Shown: positions 14,908 to 29,416, counted from the stretch's first letter. The stretch: 64,000 nucleotides of DNA from Trichoplax adhaerens (GCF_000150275.1 NW_002060956.1:124001-188000), one strand, 5' to 3'. Made by a program: numbers and translations. The notes: generated from the sequence alone by a model not told the origin.

Positions 14908-17900
14908 TTTGAAGATTTGTTATTCTTCACAATTTTGTTTGTTTGCTTCTACTATGCTAAATGATACAAAAATGTTCAAGATTAATCTCCGTAATGATAT
15001 AAACACCTTAACTAATAGTAGTGCCAATCGTTAAATTGTCGAGCTTCTTTTTTTCATGTAGAAATGTAATTATAAATTAATAACAATTGCAATTCCTTCA
15101 ATATCCTTCAAAGAAATGATGTCCATTTACATTGGCGAAAATAATAGCCAACTCTTCTTTTATTCTTTTATCATCATAGCATGTACTACGGTTTGCATTA
15201 ATAATGTCAATTTTTAAAATTATCCATTTATATTGTCGTTCGGGAATCGAGACTGTACTGTACTCCTTTATTCCATTACAAACAGTAGGAAAGTTTGAAA
15301 ACAAAAGCTATGATTAATCGATTATAGATCTAGTAAATAACAGGATAACGATATTAGGACAAAGGATATCAATGAACTGGCAGATTAAAACGATATCTTC
15401 AAATTACTCGATAGTAATAGTTGAAATTAAGATAATTAAGAAATAAGAAAGACCTGCAGTAGTGCAGGTGTACGAGTATTTGTCAGTCAAATCTTCACTT
15501 AATTACTCTAGATATACGAAGTGTTGTTACTGATATGAATTTCATCAATGAAAAATGTTTCATTTTTTCGCTACTACCAGTCAATTTATACGTTTGTCAA
15601 AATCCAGACACAATGATCGTTCTAATTTTTTTTTTCTTATAGGCTAGTAAGACGAAATTGCTTACAACATGGAGGACTATGCATTATTCGCCTATCCAAC
15701 ACATTATACCAACATTATCCATATGCAGGGATTATACGTAACCGAAAACTGCAGTAAAATTAGGGAAAATTTCATTTTATCGTCTAATTGTGCTTAACAA
15801 TGCACCCATCACGATAACATTCTGGACTACAAATAATTAATTAGAACGGTACATAATGTTATCGCCAATCTGGACGCGTCCAAAGTGGCATCTAGTAGTC
15901 TACAGTATTGACGATACTGTCTGCAAGCCTTTTGTTTACATTTTTGAGACTGTATAATTGAGGCTTGGCGAAGGATATTTCGCCAAATTTGGCTACATGG
16001 ATAACCTGTATATTTCTTGACTACAGTAAGTTGGCACATACAAAGAATTCGCTTGTCGAAGTGAAGGAAAAGTAAAAAGGAGACGAGTTGAAAATCTGTC
16101 AATGCGCATACGACGGGTTGAAAAGTAATTAATGTTCTTCTTCTTCTTGACAATCACAGAAACGTACTCCAATGATTGTCATGGAATTTTCCTTTCTTTA
16201 CAGTGGTATTTCTTTTTTTCTCTTTCTGTTCACATAATATCCAGTTATGTACAACAGGATGAGATGATATTTACCTAACTGATTATAGTCTTACCTTAGT
16301 TCTGTTCTTGAATGAATGATCAAAAGCATTGAATTGATCCCACTTACACACTAGCAATAGGAGAACAAAATTGTGATGGAGTTAATTAGATTACCAATTA
16401 ATCTGCAGTCAAGGTAAAGACGAGGATCACTACTTCCACCTTGATCGAAATGATGGAATAGCCGATAACCGTCGATATTTATAATGTTATGTCATATACA
16501 CATTGATCGGCAGACTTGTGTTGATTGGATCACCTAGGTGCTGTCAAGCGTTTCACGGTCACCTGCCAAAGTTCGCTCACGTTGTGTTACTGTACTGTAA
16601 TCTATAATAAGACAATACAGAAAAAAATCTTTCTTCGACAGTAGTATAATCCTGATTTAAAGTACTGTATGTGTACAGTGAGAGTGTACACTCCTACTGT
16701 AGCCACAGTACTGTACATTAGTGAACGAGTTGATGGACGAAAGTAGGCGTACAGGACGATCATCGAGGTCTAAAAAAGGTTTTTACCTCATAATCGTCTG
16801 TCGCCTGTACCATGGATTAATCGATCTTACCGCGAAGATTTTGTAAAAAGCCCATGACTGATGGATGACTGCTGGTTACACAACTAAATTAAATTATGAT
16901 TATTAAATGAAATGAATGGCACTATCATCAATTTTAATATATCAATGGAAATGGATACTTGTGTACGGCGTTTCTTTACCAAAATGTGAAATGCAAATAA
17001 CGTCGTACTCCAATACTACTAGCACATCACCAATTCACAATACTCAAGTATTGTTTTGGTATTGAGTGTCATTACATGGCAGACAAATATCATAAATTGA
17101 AGTATTCCATCAATAAAACAATGGCATCCATCGATGGATGGACCCGATGCACTATAGGAGATAGCACAAGAAAATAAACTATTTCCCTTACTCCAGTCAC
17201 TTTTCTCCTGCTTACTCTTTTAACGTTATAGAAAAAAAATTTACTAATGTTATTTCCCCAACAATATCAATCAATGACTAAGGGTGATAAAGTAAGAGTG
17301 GCCCGATAACCCTTCGATAATACTCATATACGAATAATCCTCGAAAGAAAATAGCAAATACTGTTCACCGAGAAGCAAATTCTAAGTAAATCCCAAGAGC
17401 ATTGTGTCGATAATTTTACTGCTATTGAATTATGCTTTGCCAGTAAAGTAATCTATGTTGCTATAATCAATATGGACCATTTCGGTAGTGACATAGTGCC
17501 GTATGAGTATAATTTTTCACTATTTTATGGGTAAACAAAAGATGGACGATACAACTATTCAACAGTCACCCGATCTGCAGCTATTTTCATGGTGCTATCA
17601 CAGTAAAGTAATTAATTACGTTCCTGCAGTCGAGACTGACAGTTTTGGTAAAGGCTTGTCACAGTAAGGCCTGTACACTTTTAGTTTTTTAGTTTCCCCT
17701 ACCATTAAAAAAACGAAATGGACTATGCAATTATCTAATAATCACGATTTCCTTTTTAGTTCTTATGTATTGCAGTTAGATTGTATATCGAATGAATTCA
17801 TTATGAAGTCGCTTAGAGTAGTGATAGTATTCGCGTAAATTGAACGACAGTTATGGAGTAAACTTCATCCGTCTGAGTTTACGATATATTAAATCAGAAT

Positions 17901-19168
17901 GTTTATTAGTTTCACTGCTACTGGCACTCTTTATCATTAAATTTTAGTCACTGCATGGCTGATCACATTCTCCTGGATGGCTATTCTCTTACAGTCTTAA
18001 AATTATTATTTACTTTATTCTGATTTTTGTGCGGTTGATGAGCTACTTTAGTAGAATTGTAAACCAATACTCTGTCCCCAATCATCAATAAATGGATGCG
18101 AAAGTTAGAATTATAATAATACGATTAAATTGCAACTAATTCTGACATTAATGCAATCTTGGGAATCATTTCGATATGGATAAGATGCATATACCGTACT
18201 TGTCCTTGCCGATACAATAGTATACTATAGATTTAAAGATTTCTAGAACTCTCATTTCATCTACAAGAAAGTTATCAGAAACTGTTTTCCTAAAGGTTAA
18301 GAACCGACTACAATTGCCCATATCAAATATACGGACTGCTTAAAGAATGCATCGCTAATCTTCCATAATCCACTCAAATTTCAGCCTATCTACAGTTAAT
18401 TGACTTCTTCGCATTGCTACATGCGTGTTAACGCTTTATCGTATTATAGTAAACTTTAATCAGAAACAGAAACAACTAATTTTTATAACTTAAAATTGTC
18501 ATTTTTTATAATAAAAAAGACCGAGTAAAAATGAAACAATATAGATGTTGCTATGAATTTAATCAGTGATACGTGAGACAATGGTAGATTTATGTATCCA
18601 ATGTTAGAGCAAGTCCATCTTGATCGACACATATTTCAGATATATGGGCAATTAAAATCTATAACCTATAAACCTCACGCTATATGATGCAAACTCGATC
18701 AAAGCAATAGTTATAACAGAGATATCATACTACGTATAACTATGTACAGGTAACTAAAATGAATAACATGATATAACAATGAAAGACAATTCTTAACATA
18801 ACAGTTTAATTGAAAAGATATGACGTCTAATTAAGTTATTATCTTGCACAAATATAGTCTTAAAATTACATACCAATCAAGTAGTGCTCGATTAATCGAC
18901 GATGCTATATATAATCTATTCTCCATATATGGCCTAATAAATGCATTTATCTGCTGCTAGAACTTCAAATTTAAAAATTTGTTACTGTAGAAAATTTAAA
19001 GAGCGCTATTATGGGATACAATTTTTTGCAAATGTCATCATATAATTGTTAAAAAATCTACGTCAAAGCTTTTATGTATTCTAACGTTATCAGCGGTAAT
19101 TTAAAGTCATTTAAACGCAAGAAGGAAGTATTCTATTGACTGATAGTGATGACTTTAGCAAGAGATGC
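14908..19168. other. Intergenic DNA, no supported gene
   Basis: Between the CRAL-TRIO gene and the 3' end of the kinesin gene I find no convincing exon. Open frames at 15098-15304 (-) and 15827-16153 (-) have no domain I recognise and no conserved splice partners. GTACTGTAC-type repeat units first become frequent around 16,580-16,710, followed by a foldback at 16,746-16,811. Confidence 0.5.
16746..16811. repeat. Imperfect inverted repeat (foldback)
   Basis: The left arm begins GGCGTACAGGACGATCATCG and the right arm ends CGTCTGTCGCCTGTACC. They pair as an outer GTACAGG/CCTGTAC stem, a small one-sided bulge, and an inner ACGAT...GAGGT stem around a T/A-rich loop of about 15 bases. This could be a miniature element or a transcribed hairpin; nothing decides between them. 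Confidence 0.5.
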
Positions 19169-22100
19169 TTAGCAATTTTCTTTATCACAAAGAGCCTGAG
19201 CAGTACTTAAAGGCCCTTTACTTAAAGTAACCTTTGAAATTTCTTGTAACTGCTTGATATACTTTTTGCATTGTTCAGTCTTACCTGCCAACTCGCTCTT
19301 TTGTTTGCAAATTATCTAAATAAATACAGGATATAACTTGTACGTTATACCATATCATGTATGATGATAATTTATGAGTAAAGGCTATTTTAGCAATCAA
19401 ACTTTACCTCCTTGAGTTGATTGTTTTCCTTTTTAACCGCAATATGGTGCTGGATTCTTTGTTTATAGTTTTGCTGACCAACAGATTTTTCGAGCTTCAA
19501 GGATAAAATTTCGTTCTTATTGGTAAGGTCGGTGATTGCCTGCATAAAATGATAATATTTCGTATATACGCCTATTGGAAAACTAATGCACACTCTAATT
19601 TCAGAAAATATCTACCTTTTCGGAGCGTGCGTTCTGCTCTCGGGTACTTTCTAACTCTGATGTTACAGTTTGCAGTTGCTTGAAATATTTGGCTTCTAGA
19701 GATTCCGATCTAATGAATATAGTATGAGGAACTTTATTGTAGCCAATAAAAAAGAGCACTTTAGATAATTAATACTTATTCTTACCTTGATAACTTATCA
19801 AGCGTAGCTTTCAATTTAGCTTCGATATCGGTAGCATTATCATTTGCTGTATTTAGTCTAAAGCATTTGAAGTATAGCACATGAATATATTACATCTCAA
19901 GGTTTTTCATAGATAATTTTCAACATGTACATCAATAACCATTTCAACTAATACTTACGATTGTTGCAGTAAATTATTCTCTTTCAATGTATTATCCTAT
20001 AACATACAATACAATACATATTTCCAGATATAGCATGATACTTTATAGTCATTCTTATTTCAGATATTTACTTACTATTGTACGCTTCAAGTTTCCCACT
20101 TCAGTGACAGACTCTATAGCTCGTGAATTAGCTTCTTGTAATTCTGACTGTAAAATTTGATATCTATAGTAGTAATACGAATTTTAATTATAGGCAATCA
20201 CAATCTTTGAAGAATATTATACAGTAGCATCAATTTCATTCTACTTTAAATAAATTATCAACAATAAACCTATGTGGGACGCATACTTATCATTCCACTC
20301 TGTTGTTTCGATCTCAAACTCCATTTCAAGTTTATTATATTTATTCAATAGAACGTCGATGTCACATCGATTAGACAACTGCGCCTACATAGATGGTCAG
20401 ATTTTTTTCGTTTCAATTATAACAGAGTAGCAGTTATCAATCATGACGTTATCAATACATGTACCGATGGCGCTATTACATAGCAGAATTATCATCTTAC
20501 TTTAAGAGATTGTATTTCTGAATTTTTCTCTTCACGACCTCTTTCATACTCCTCTATTATTTTGGATAGAACCTGAAGCTTCTCTTTTAACGTTAATATT
20601 AATTAAGGACATTAACAATAAAAAGTAATGACAGTTACTATACGCGTATAGATATCTAATTATTTCTGTACTCAATATAACGAACGGTGCAACTAAAGCT
20701 TCTTAAATAGCTAGGATATTGTTCGATCTCCAGCGTTAATTTGCAAACATCGTTCGGATCTGCCTTCTTTGACATCTGATCAAAAAGAAAATTGTAATTT
20801 AAAAGTCTCATTATGCTTAAAACACGAAAGAAGCCAAGATTGTGCACCAGTATGATTTGCTCGCGTTATAAATTACCTCATCCTGGAGATCTTCCAATCG
20901 TCTCCCGTAATCTTCTTTTAATTCATCTAATTGTTTCTTTCGAGATTTTAACTGAGTAGATTAAAATACGTTTATGCATGCAAAAATTAAGTGCCCTAGT
21001 TTATGATTACTTGAATGCCAAATAAAGATTCGTATAAATAATATAAAGAAGTAAACATTTTTTTTGTACCTCAGTTTCTAGAGAGTCCAACTTATTAGTT
21101 AATGACTGTACTTGATCCTATTAATAGTGAAAGGTGCAGATTCTTTAACTTTAATACAATAACCAATCTCTTAAAGAATAATTTTTGATAAAATATTGTT
21201 GATTCTTTGAACCTGAGATGCAGCTAATTGTAGCGTTTGCTGATCCAATACAGCCGATAACGATTCATTGTCGTCCATTAAAGCTTCAACCTACAGGCGG
21301 AGTTATAAAACTTAGACCAAATTCAATTAGCTAGCAGAATAAATCACAGTTTACATTATGATATAACCTCCAGTTGGTACGATGCTTCCATTTTAGCGTG
21401 CTTCTCCTCTAATTCAGTAACTTTGGAGCGCAACATTGTTATTAACTTATCCTTTTCGTTTATAAAGACAACGTTAGAATCTAATAGCATTCATCTAGTA
21501 ATGAAATGTTTACATATGCATATTACAACACATTAAGCACAAAGTCCTTAGGACTATTATTTTGCATACCTGTTCAGATTCGTACTTCTCAAATTCGGTA
21601 ATTTGAGCTTTTGCTTCACTTAAATCGCTTTGCAAAGCTATCAATTGTTCCTAGGCAGAATAAAAGATGTGATAATTTTGTGCTGACTACATAACCTGTA
21701 TCCAAAGTAAAATATATAAGTATTACATCTTTCTCTGATAGTTCTGTCTTTAAATCGCGCAGGGCCTGTAATAAACCCATTGTTTCGTTCTAAAAAATAG
21801 GACCAGAACATGAATATCTTTGTTTTTAACGTAAGCCAATAGTGTAGAATTTAAAAAAGTATTAACCTTCTGTTCGGTCTCTTTCTTTTGTAACTTTGAT
21901 ATTTCAGAATTTCTTTCTTGTAACTCTTCTTCCATTTTCGATGTCTTATTTAATTGATCTTTATATTTCTCAGCTATTTCGCTTATTTCTACCTGCAAAG
22001 CAGTATTCTCGGATAGCTTTTCCTTAACAATTTCTGTGTTATCATTCTCCAATTGTATCTTTGCTAGCAATTGCGTGCTTATTTGTTTTTCATTATCGAG

Positions 22101-25100
22101 CATTGCCATTAGGTTTCCAATCTTTTCATCTAAAACTCTTTTAGCCTCAATTTCTACGGACAGTTGTTCCTCTAACTCGCCTGTCATATGCTTAGTAAAC
22201 TGTAATTCTTCAGATACTGTTTCCAGTTCATCCTGTCCAATAACCAAAAAATTACCAAAATAGTCTTCTGACAATCAATAATGATAAAGAGAATAACCTG
22301 CAGCCTTTGCTTATCTTCCAAGATAGTCGATAGTTCACTTTGCTTCGAAGACAGTTCTAGATCTGCACTTACAATTCTGGATTCCAACTTTGCAAGTTGA
22401 CTAGAAATTTTATTTTTATCTTCCTCTTTTGTTCGTCGAAGTAAGTGATTTTCGGCACGAGCTTCCTCCAGATTAGACTCAAGTTTCATAATTTCGCCTT
22501 GAAAACCTAATATTAACGTTAAGCACTTTGTGAAACATCGATAATTTGATAATCCATTATACTACAGTTATTGATTCACCAAGTACGAGTATGGAATAAT
22601 TAGAAGCTAATCAGTTGATACTCAAACTCAAAAAATTATTCAGTACCAACATATTGCAGTAGATGCAGCTACCTCGTAATTTCTCATTTCCTGCTTGGAT
22701 GCCTGCACTAAGTTCTTTCACTTTATCATTAAGTTCAGTCTCTATTGCATGATGCCTGTTAATTTCCTTCTCTAGATTCTGCGTTATAATTAAAATCAGT
22801 AAGCTATGAATATATATTTAAAACATTATTCACAATAAAATTTAATATTGATTTGTAAGAGATTTGCAGAATAACCTCTTCTTGAACCCGCTTTGCTTGG
22901 TCCAATTTGCAATTTTCTTGCCGGAGTTTCATAACAGTCATTTCGTAACTTTCTAGTTGTTGAACGCATTGCGTTAACTTTTTCTAAATAAGAAACACTG
23001 AAATGAGTACATAAATTTTATGATTATAAAACATGCATGTTGTGTAATTATACGCCTACTTGTACTGTGCCTAACTCTTCTGTGAGTGCTTCTGCACGTT
23101 TTTCTGCTTCTAATAGTTCTAACTCTTTATCGGTGTTGACATCAGTTGGTATCTGTGTATGCACAGGTAATGATGATAAAGTCTGTTGATCTTCTGAACT
23201 TCTCCTTATTCTACTGCTTTTCGGTGTTTCTGGAATATTTTGACTCGTTGGTGTCCCAATAGACAATCGTATTGTCTTTCTCGTAGGCGTTGTGATAGTC
23301 TTAAGATGAGCAATAATCACACATTTATCTCATTTTTAGCTAGTTACACAGCATTCAGAATATGTCCAGTCATGTTTGTAGCACCTTAATAGTTTTTAAA
23401 TGTAGGTCATTCAAAGCATTTCTTTCCATGTTTGTTTTTAAGCGTAAAGCTTTTATGGCATTCTAGGAGTAAGATATTAACGAATTCATCACGAACCAGC
23501 AATAAAATCTGATTTATATTTAAAGACCGTACCTCCATTTCCTCTAGCATTTTCTTATTCGAAGTTAATTCCGTTTCATATTCTGCCATTTTTCTGTTAG
23601 ATATTTCTTGTTGCTCGCTTGATTCAATCTTTACCTATATCACAACAAAATTTAGTAATGACCAAGGTAAAATAGCATGTATTGCTAGGTAATCACGAAT
23701 ATAATACAAGCTACATACCGCCTGTAGTTCGGATCGGAGGTCGTGGGCTAATTTCCGTAGGTGATCTATTTCTGCATTAACTTCATCTTTATTCACTTCA
23801 GTCTTAACTTCAACTCCTATTTAAAAGAAAAAGCTATATTGTACTATATGCATGGCTTACTAGTACGGTTGGGTATATGATAAATAGGGAAGTATAAGGG
23901 TTTGTAATATGTAATCAATTAGAAGCATAGTATAAAAGAGGCAAGGTATTCATTTTATGCACCTGCATCGCCAGTAGCATTTCGAATTTTTCTCTCTAGT
24001 AATAATGTGTACTGGCGGATCTTGGTAAGCTCTGACGATAAACTACTATCATTCGGTGTACGGCTCCGTAACCTTTTTAGTTCCGCTGTAAAATTATATA
24101 AATTATTCATGGATAGACAAGATTATAGTTAACAATGGTATTAGCTTTTCGTTACCCCTTAAATCTAAATTTTCCGTGGCAAATCTAGTAACATCAGGAT
24201 GATGTTCAATCTGATATCGAAGCTGTTCGATCTCCTTTTCCATCATCTCCTGCAGCACAATTTTAAATGAATTATCTTTATTAAATGTTTATAAAGATAT
24301 CAGATATCAGTATTATCGATAATTATAATAAAATGAGTACAAATATTCAAAGAGTCCACATTTTTGAGCTTTAAGTAATCTTTGAAGCCTTACAATTTTG
24401 CTTTCGATGTGTTCAGAGTTTAAGACACTTTCTTTGTTTGATTCTAGTTTCGCTATTAAATTGTCTCTGAATTTTAAAATCATCTTGGTACTCTATATAA
24501 ACAATTAACAACAGCCTATCGTATTAAACTTTTATATTCCAGAATTTCTTAAAACTCTAACCATTTACAGACATTTTAATCCATTACCTGAAGCATTTTT
24601 TCCTTCTTTTGGCATAGTTCTCCATTTTTCGATAATTTATCGGCAAGATACTTAGAGAATGAGGACATTCAGAATATGTTATAATTCTAAGATAGATCAG
24701 TTATGACATAACAATTAACAATAAGGAATAAGTAAGTTCTTTAAAACCTTCTTTTCCTGCTCAGCTTTATCGCGAATTTCCATAGCTGCTATACACATTG
24801 CCTGCCAATTGTCGCCGCTACTTCCAGTTGATAGTGTGCTGAGATCACTGGTAGAGAGAGCTAAAATACGGTATTCCAGTGTGTTACAATATGTATTATG
24901 GACACTTTCACCTTACCGTTATACACTTATACAGTACTACTATAATTATGATAACAGAGGCATGATAAAATATGCTATCAATAGTTGAAGATGTCAATTA
25001 CTAATGCAATCAAAAGAGAAAACCTTTAGCGCTGCTTAATTCTTCCTTCAGCTGTCTGATTTCAGACTGTAACTGTTCAATGTTTCCCTGTGTATCTTCA

Positions 25101-27558
25101 TTTACTACAGCCTTAAAAATTATACAAAAAGCAAATTAGAGAAAATTAGACAACTTTTAAATGACAAATTATGAATCAAGATTACCTTAGTTTTAATTAA
25201 TTTCGCTTTTTTTGCAAAATTTAAGGTAGAAAACGTTTCACCAAAGCATCTGATTAATAACACAATTAAACAACATTAATCAAATAACCGACAGTTATGC
25301 AAGAGTTACAATTAACGACCGTTAATGCAAAGAATTACTTTTTACTCGGATGGACGTTTGCAATCATAAAAGTTTTCGCATTGCCTCCAAGTGAATCCTT
25401 GTAAAATATAGTAAATATGCAAATTGATAAAAATCTTACAAGAAGTATACGTCAAAAATAATATTTCCCTATAATTACCCTCAGTAAGAAAGTTAACTTG
25501 GAATCTCTGTATGGAACATGACGAGCTCGTCCATGATCAATATTAACTAAAGCCATAATGGCATTTCCTAAGGCGGATAACGATTTATTGATGCTACCGG
25601 CTTCCTAATTGAGTATTTTACATTCATAACAGTTTAATATATTTTAAGATTAAAATCTTTTAGAACTATTAGTTGAACTTGCCTTTAGTCGAGCACCTGA
25701 CGCTTGTGTATCTTTCTGCCTCTCAGAGCCAGCTAAATCAACGAGATTTAACCGAGAAGTGCGAATATTTGTAACTTTTCCTTTTTTTTCCTTATTACGT
25801 AACAATAAGTAATATTCAGATTATATGATGTTAGTAATAAAAATTATTTACTGTATTATTCAAAACATTACGTTTAAGTGACATACAGGAAGTATACAAA
25901 AATGTGCACAGAAAGTCTGTAGTTAAATACTTATTATTTACCTTTAATTCAACAGATAATGAAAAAACGGCATGGCTTCTGCTACTTTCGCGGTTCATCG
26001 AAGTAGAAGCAACACGTCGATTCTTTAAGCCAGTCATTAATTCCTGAATTTTACCAGAATGATCAATAACTTAGTAATATCAATTGTTTCATAAGTTTAA
26101 TTTTATTAACGAGAATAGCATTTTACCTGATAAGCATCTCGAGCATTAGTTATATACCGTTCAGTGAGCCCATCCACATACACCCCCTTTCTAATATCTT
26201 CTCTGAGATGTTGATATGGTTAAAGAAATATGAATTCATATTTAAACTATAGCAAATGTGCAATACGTATTCTCCGAGAATGCAAACAGTACACTTAAAT
26301 GCAGTACAGCAGTTTTTATTTTTATGTCGTAGATATGTAATCCGGAGGACGTTATGGATGTAACATCGAGTAAATCATATATTTGTTCGTTATAAATTTC
26401 CAGAAATGAGCATTTACATAAAAATTCTATATTGTCCCCATTCTATGTAGATATGTCAAGTAAAAAGAAGATGATAGACAGTTAGAAGATAGTATTCTTT
26501 CTGATTTAGCCAAAAAATACCTATAAAAGATTGCTTAGGACGTTTAAGTTAGCTATAACTCAAAACAATTACTCCTGAAATATGTACGTACTTTTTGTAA
26601 TTCCCTATTTAGGAGATTAAATAAATACTCAAAACACCTAGGGGTAATACCACGTAATTGATGTGTTAAATTATCAGACTCTTCTGAAGGCCCTGCATTT
26701 ATTGTCATTTGCAAGTCAATAATATTTAAAGAAAAGATATGAATATCGATGTCAATTTATGAAATTAATGGCTACATAAGAAGAGTATTTATTGTATGCT
26801 GCAATAAAAAAATATCGTTGATAAAGCCTACGTCTTACATACCAATCATGGTGAAAGTTTTACCAGATCCAGTTTGGCCACTGCACCAATAGCGTAATAA
26901 GTAGTAATTAAAATTAGAATTAAAGCATAAAGTTCAACGTGTTATGTACTTGTATGTATCGGTGATAACATTATACGTACTATGCAAAAATTGTACCATT
27001 GTAGCCTGCCACACAGCTGTCTACTATTCCTTTTGCAACAGAAGCAAAGATTTCCTCCTACGAGAATATTAGTTCCATTAGTAAAGTTATTGGGCAGAGC
27101 GGTTACAATGAACACTTTAAGCGATGATATAAATTCTATATTGCAGACATTTTTCAGCCAGTTGATAATTTTTATTCTACTTGTATAACATTAAATCATC
27201 AACATCGCTCAGTAAAATTAGCTCATTACCCATATGACTGATCAACTGAGCTATTAAGGAACTCTTGAAAGTTTTGGCTTATGAATGTATGAAAGTAATG
27301 AGTTTCTAACTCTTAGCACTAATATCAATTGTATAGTATACTGTATGTGGTGTCTTGCAAAGGTTCAGTAATATTATTACCTGGGTGGCAGCAATATCTG
27401 CTACATAATCATAGGTGAATATTTTATCATCTGGTTTACTTTTAAGCAGCAATGAAGTGGTATTCTTAGCAGTAATGCAGCATTCCTTTTCGACACGATT
27501 AGTATCGATTCCTTCTGGTGGGCGTATCCGAACGCAAACGTTAATTGTATCTTCTTCT
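19169..27558 (-). CDS. KIF15: Kinesin-12 family motor, KIF15 orthologue
   Basis: Plus-end-directed microtubule motor; in animals KIF15 helps keep spindle bipolarity alongside kinesin-5. Reading right to left, the exons give [10 protein letters not shown] and [13 protein letters not shown] (27558-27380), a GYNGTIFA exon (about 27060-26980), the P-loop GQTGSGKT (about 26880), [16 protein letters not shown], the switch I segment [20 protein letters not shown] (about 26020), switch [11 protein letters not shown] (about 25740), [14 protein letters not shown], and the neck VVNEDTQGN, which is characteristic of kinesin-12. The motor is therefore complete with all nucleotide-contact motifs. The rest, to 19169, is many small exons of heptad-like coiled coil (best seen 22490-21860), with a Ser/Thr-Pro-rich break at 23300-23050. 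The protein ends ALCDKENC. The coding start is missing: 27558 follows a splice acceptor that needs a two-base phase, so a short first exon lies upstream and I could not fix it. Confidence 0.9.
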
Positions 27559-28734
27559 CTATAGCCATACAAGGTTTTAACACGTTACATCAAACAGTGT
27601 AATTTTTCGTATGTGTATGGCTACTATTCTTGTTCACGACTCTATGCTATACCATGGACTACCGTACTGTAAAGTGTAGGTACTCATTGATTTGTCGACG
27701 AACATGGTTACTTTAATTTTTTGAGTCAACTTTTCTATCAACTGTACATTTAATAATAAAAGTTCTGTCGCTAGCACGCACAGTATCATACGCAAAACTT
27801 AATGTCCCTTTACTTGCAAGATTTTAATCGACGTTATTGTCGACTCGTCTACAGTACTGTACTCAACAAGCTAAGTTGTACAACTCATCCAATCGGTATT
27901 TTGATATGATATATTAATTATCACGACAGAAGGATGAATTGGTTAGGTTATGCTGTAATTAATTCTTAATTCATTAATAATTATAATTATTAGTCAATCA
28001 GCAGGTAAGGAAAGCATGCAAACGCTCGATTAACCAAATATTTAGCATAGCACTGATCAATAATCAGTAAGATGACATGGATAACTTACCTTGAATTTTC
28101 TTTTGGCATATCTATCAAAAAGGACAAATTCACAATAAGGCCAAGTGTTGTTATCTTAGGAAATTAATTTACCCATTACTATTCAAGTTTACCCCGTTTG
28201 TATACTAAACTACTGTACTGTACACTGTACAATTTATGATATTTTCACGTAAAAACACAGTAAACATTTGAATTTTGATCAATGCATCCCCTTTAATACC
28301 ACACTATACTATTTTAAGTCTACTCTATGTTTGCTGAAGAGTATAGTATACGTGTAGAAATCATGTATAAACTACGAAGTTTATTTAAAATCTTCTGTAA
28401 CGGATGCAAAGTTGATACCATTAACACCATTTTAATTTGCATCGCTTGATGAAAAATGACAAGACTACTGCTGCAAACGTATTGATTATTTCTGCATGAT
28501 TTCATACCTGTCCTCTATCTATTCTACAAATTTAGGCAATTAATAAACTTGAGAAAACGAAGAAAGCCTCCAGCCACTGATGTTGTTCAGTCTACCACGG
28601 GCTACAAAACGAGCCGCTACAGTGTCGCCAGTTCAACCGTAGAATGAATCACTTCAAAGGTGACGTTCGCAACGTTACAACCTTGAATACAAAATTTCAA
28701 TTAAAATTAAAGCCAGTTGGCTGGATCACTGCGC

Positions 28735-29045
28735 ATTTACAGTACTGTACGTTGCAAGGGGATGTAGCACAGCTGGTACACTCACAGTAAATAACGTACA
28801 CTTTTTTGAATTTGGCGCTTTCTCCGTCTTCTGTCCTGTAGTCTGTAGCGGTAGAGTACTGTAGAGTGTAAAGTGCATTATACACAGTAGTTAGCACTGT
28901 ACACTGTGCAGCACCGCTAACTGTGGACTAGTGGGTAAAATACTGCAGTGTAAATACTGTAATTTTGGCACGAGCACCGTGCAGCACGTACTGTACTGTA
29001 CATTAATTAAAAGACAGCCATCTACAGTACTGTACAGTACAGTAT
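28735..29045. repeat. GTACTGTAC / GTACAGTAC cluster
   Basis: Many runs of the pentanucleotide GTACT and its reverse complement alternate within about 300 bases, for example TGTACTGTACATT near 28,992 and CAGTACTGTACAGTACAGTA near 29,030. Strand switching makes nested palindromes. Open frames across it are repeat translation, not genes. Confidence 0.8.
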
Positions 29046-29081
29046 TTTGCTGGAAAAGGTCTAATGTACTGTAGCCTGTAG

Positions 29082-29416
29082 CTCCCTGTTTCAGATGACG
29101 ACAGGCCTGGCTTGTCCTTGACAAGGTTTACATTTAAAATTCTGCATGCAAAATTTCCCTTTAGCGATCAGTGGATAGAATTTTTCAAGAGAATAATTAT
29201 AGCCGTCGGTAGAAATATCATGTACTTATACAGCATTAATACTGTAATGCTATAATACTACTAGGTCCCTGATTCAGATGACGACGGGCCTGGCTTGTCC
29301 TTGACAAGGTTTACATTCAAAATTCCGCATGCAAAATTTCCCAAGAGAATAATTACAGCCATCGGTAGAAATATCACGTACTTATACGGCATTAATACTG
29401 TAATGCTATAATACTA
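29082..29416. repeat. Two-copy tandem duplication, period about 183
   Basis: The block starting CTCCCTGTTTCAGATGACG at 29082 is repeated from about 29265 as GTCCCTGATTCAGATGACG. Both run through GGCCTGGCTTGTCCTTGAC and end in ACTGTAATGCTATAATACTA. The second copy lacks an internal 27-base segment (near 29161-29187 of the first). Copies are highly similar, so the event is fairly recent. No coding content is recognised. Confidence 0.85.

Noticed and set aside
15098-15304. Minus-strand frame ending NVNGHHFFEGY
   Set aside because: It has coding-like composition but no domain I recognise, and no splice partner or start could be fixed. Left as uncertain intergenic sequence.
15827-16153. 108-codon minus-strand frame with many Cys and Arg
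   Set aside because: No domain, no flanking exons, and the begin codon is not reliable; most likely a chance frame in a slightly GC-richer patch.
17955-18003. Plus-strand ADHILLDGYSLT, reminiscent of aromatic amino acid ammonia-lyase starts
   Set aside because: The frame runs on into non-homologous sequence with no splice donor and no further lyase exons are present.
27401-27583. Frame [13 protein letters not shown] as the KIF15 start
   Set aside because: It is in a different frame from the motor sequence; the motor frame begins after a splice acceptor at 27559-27560.
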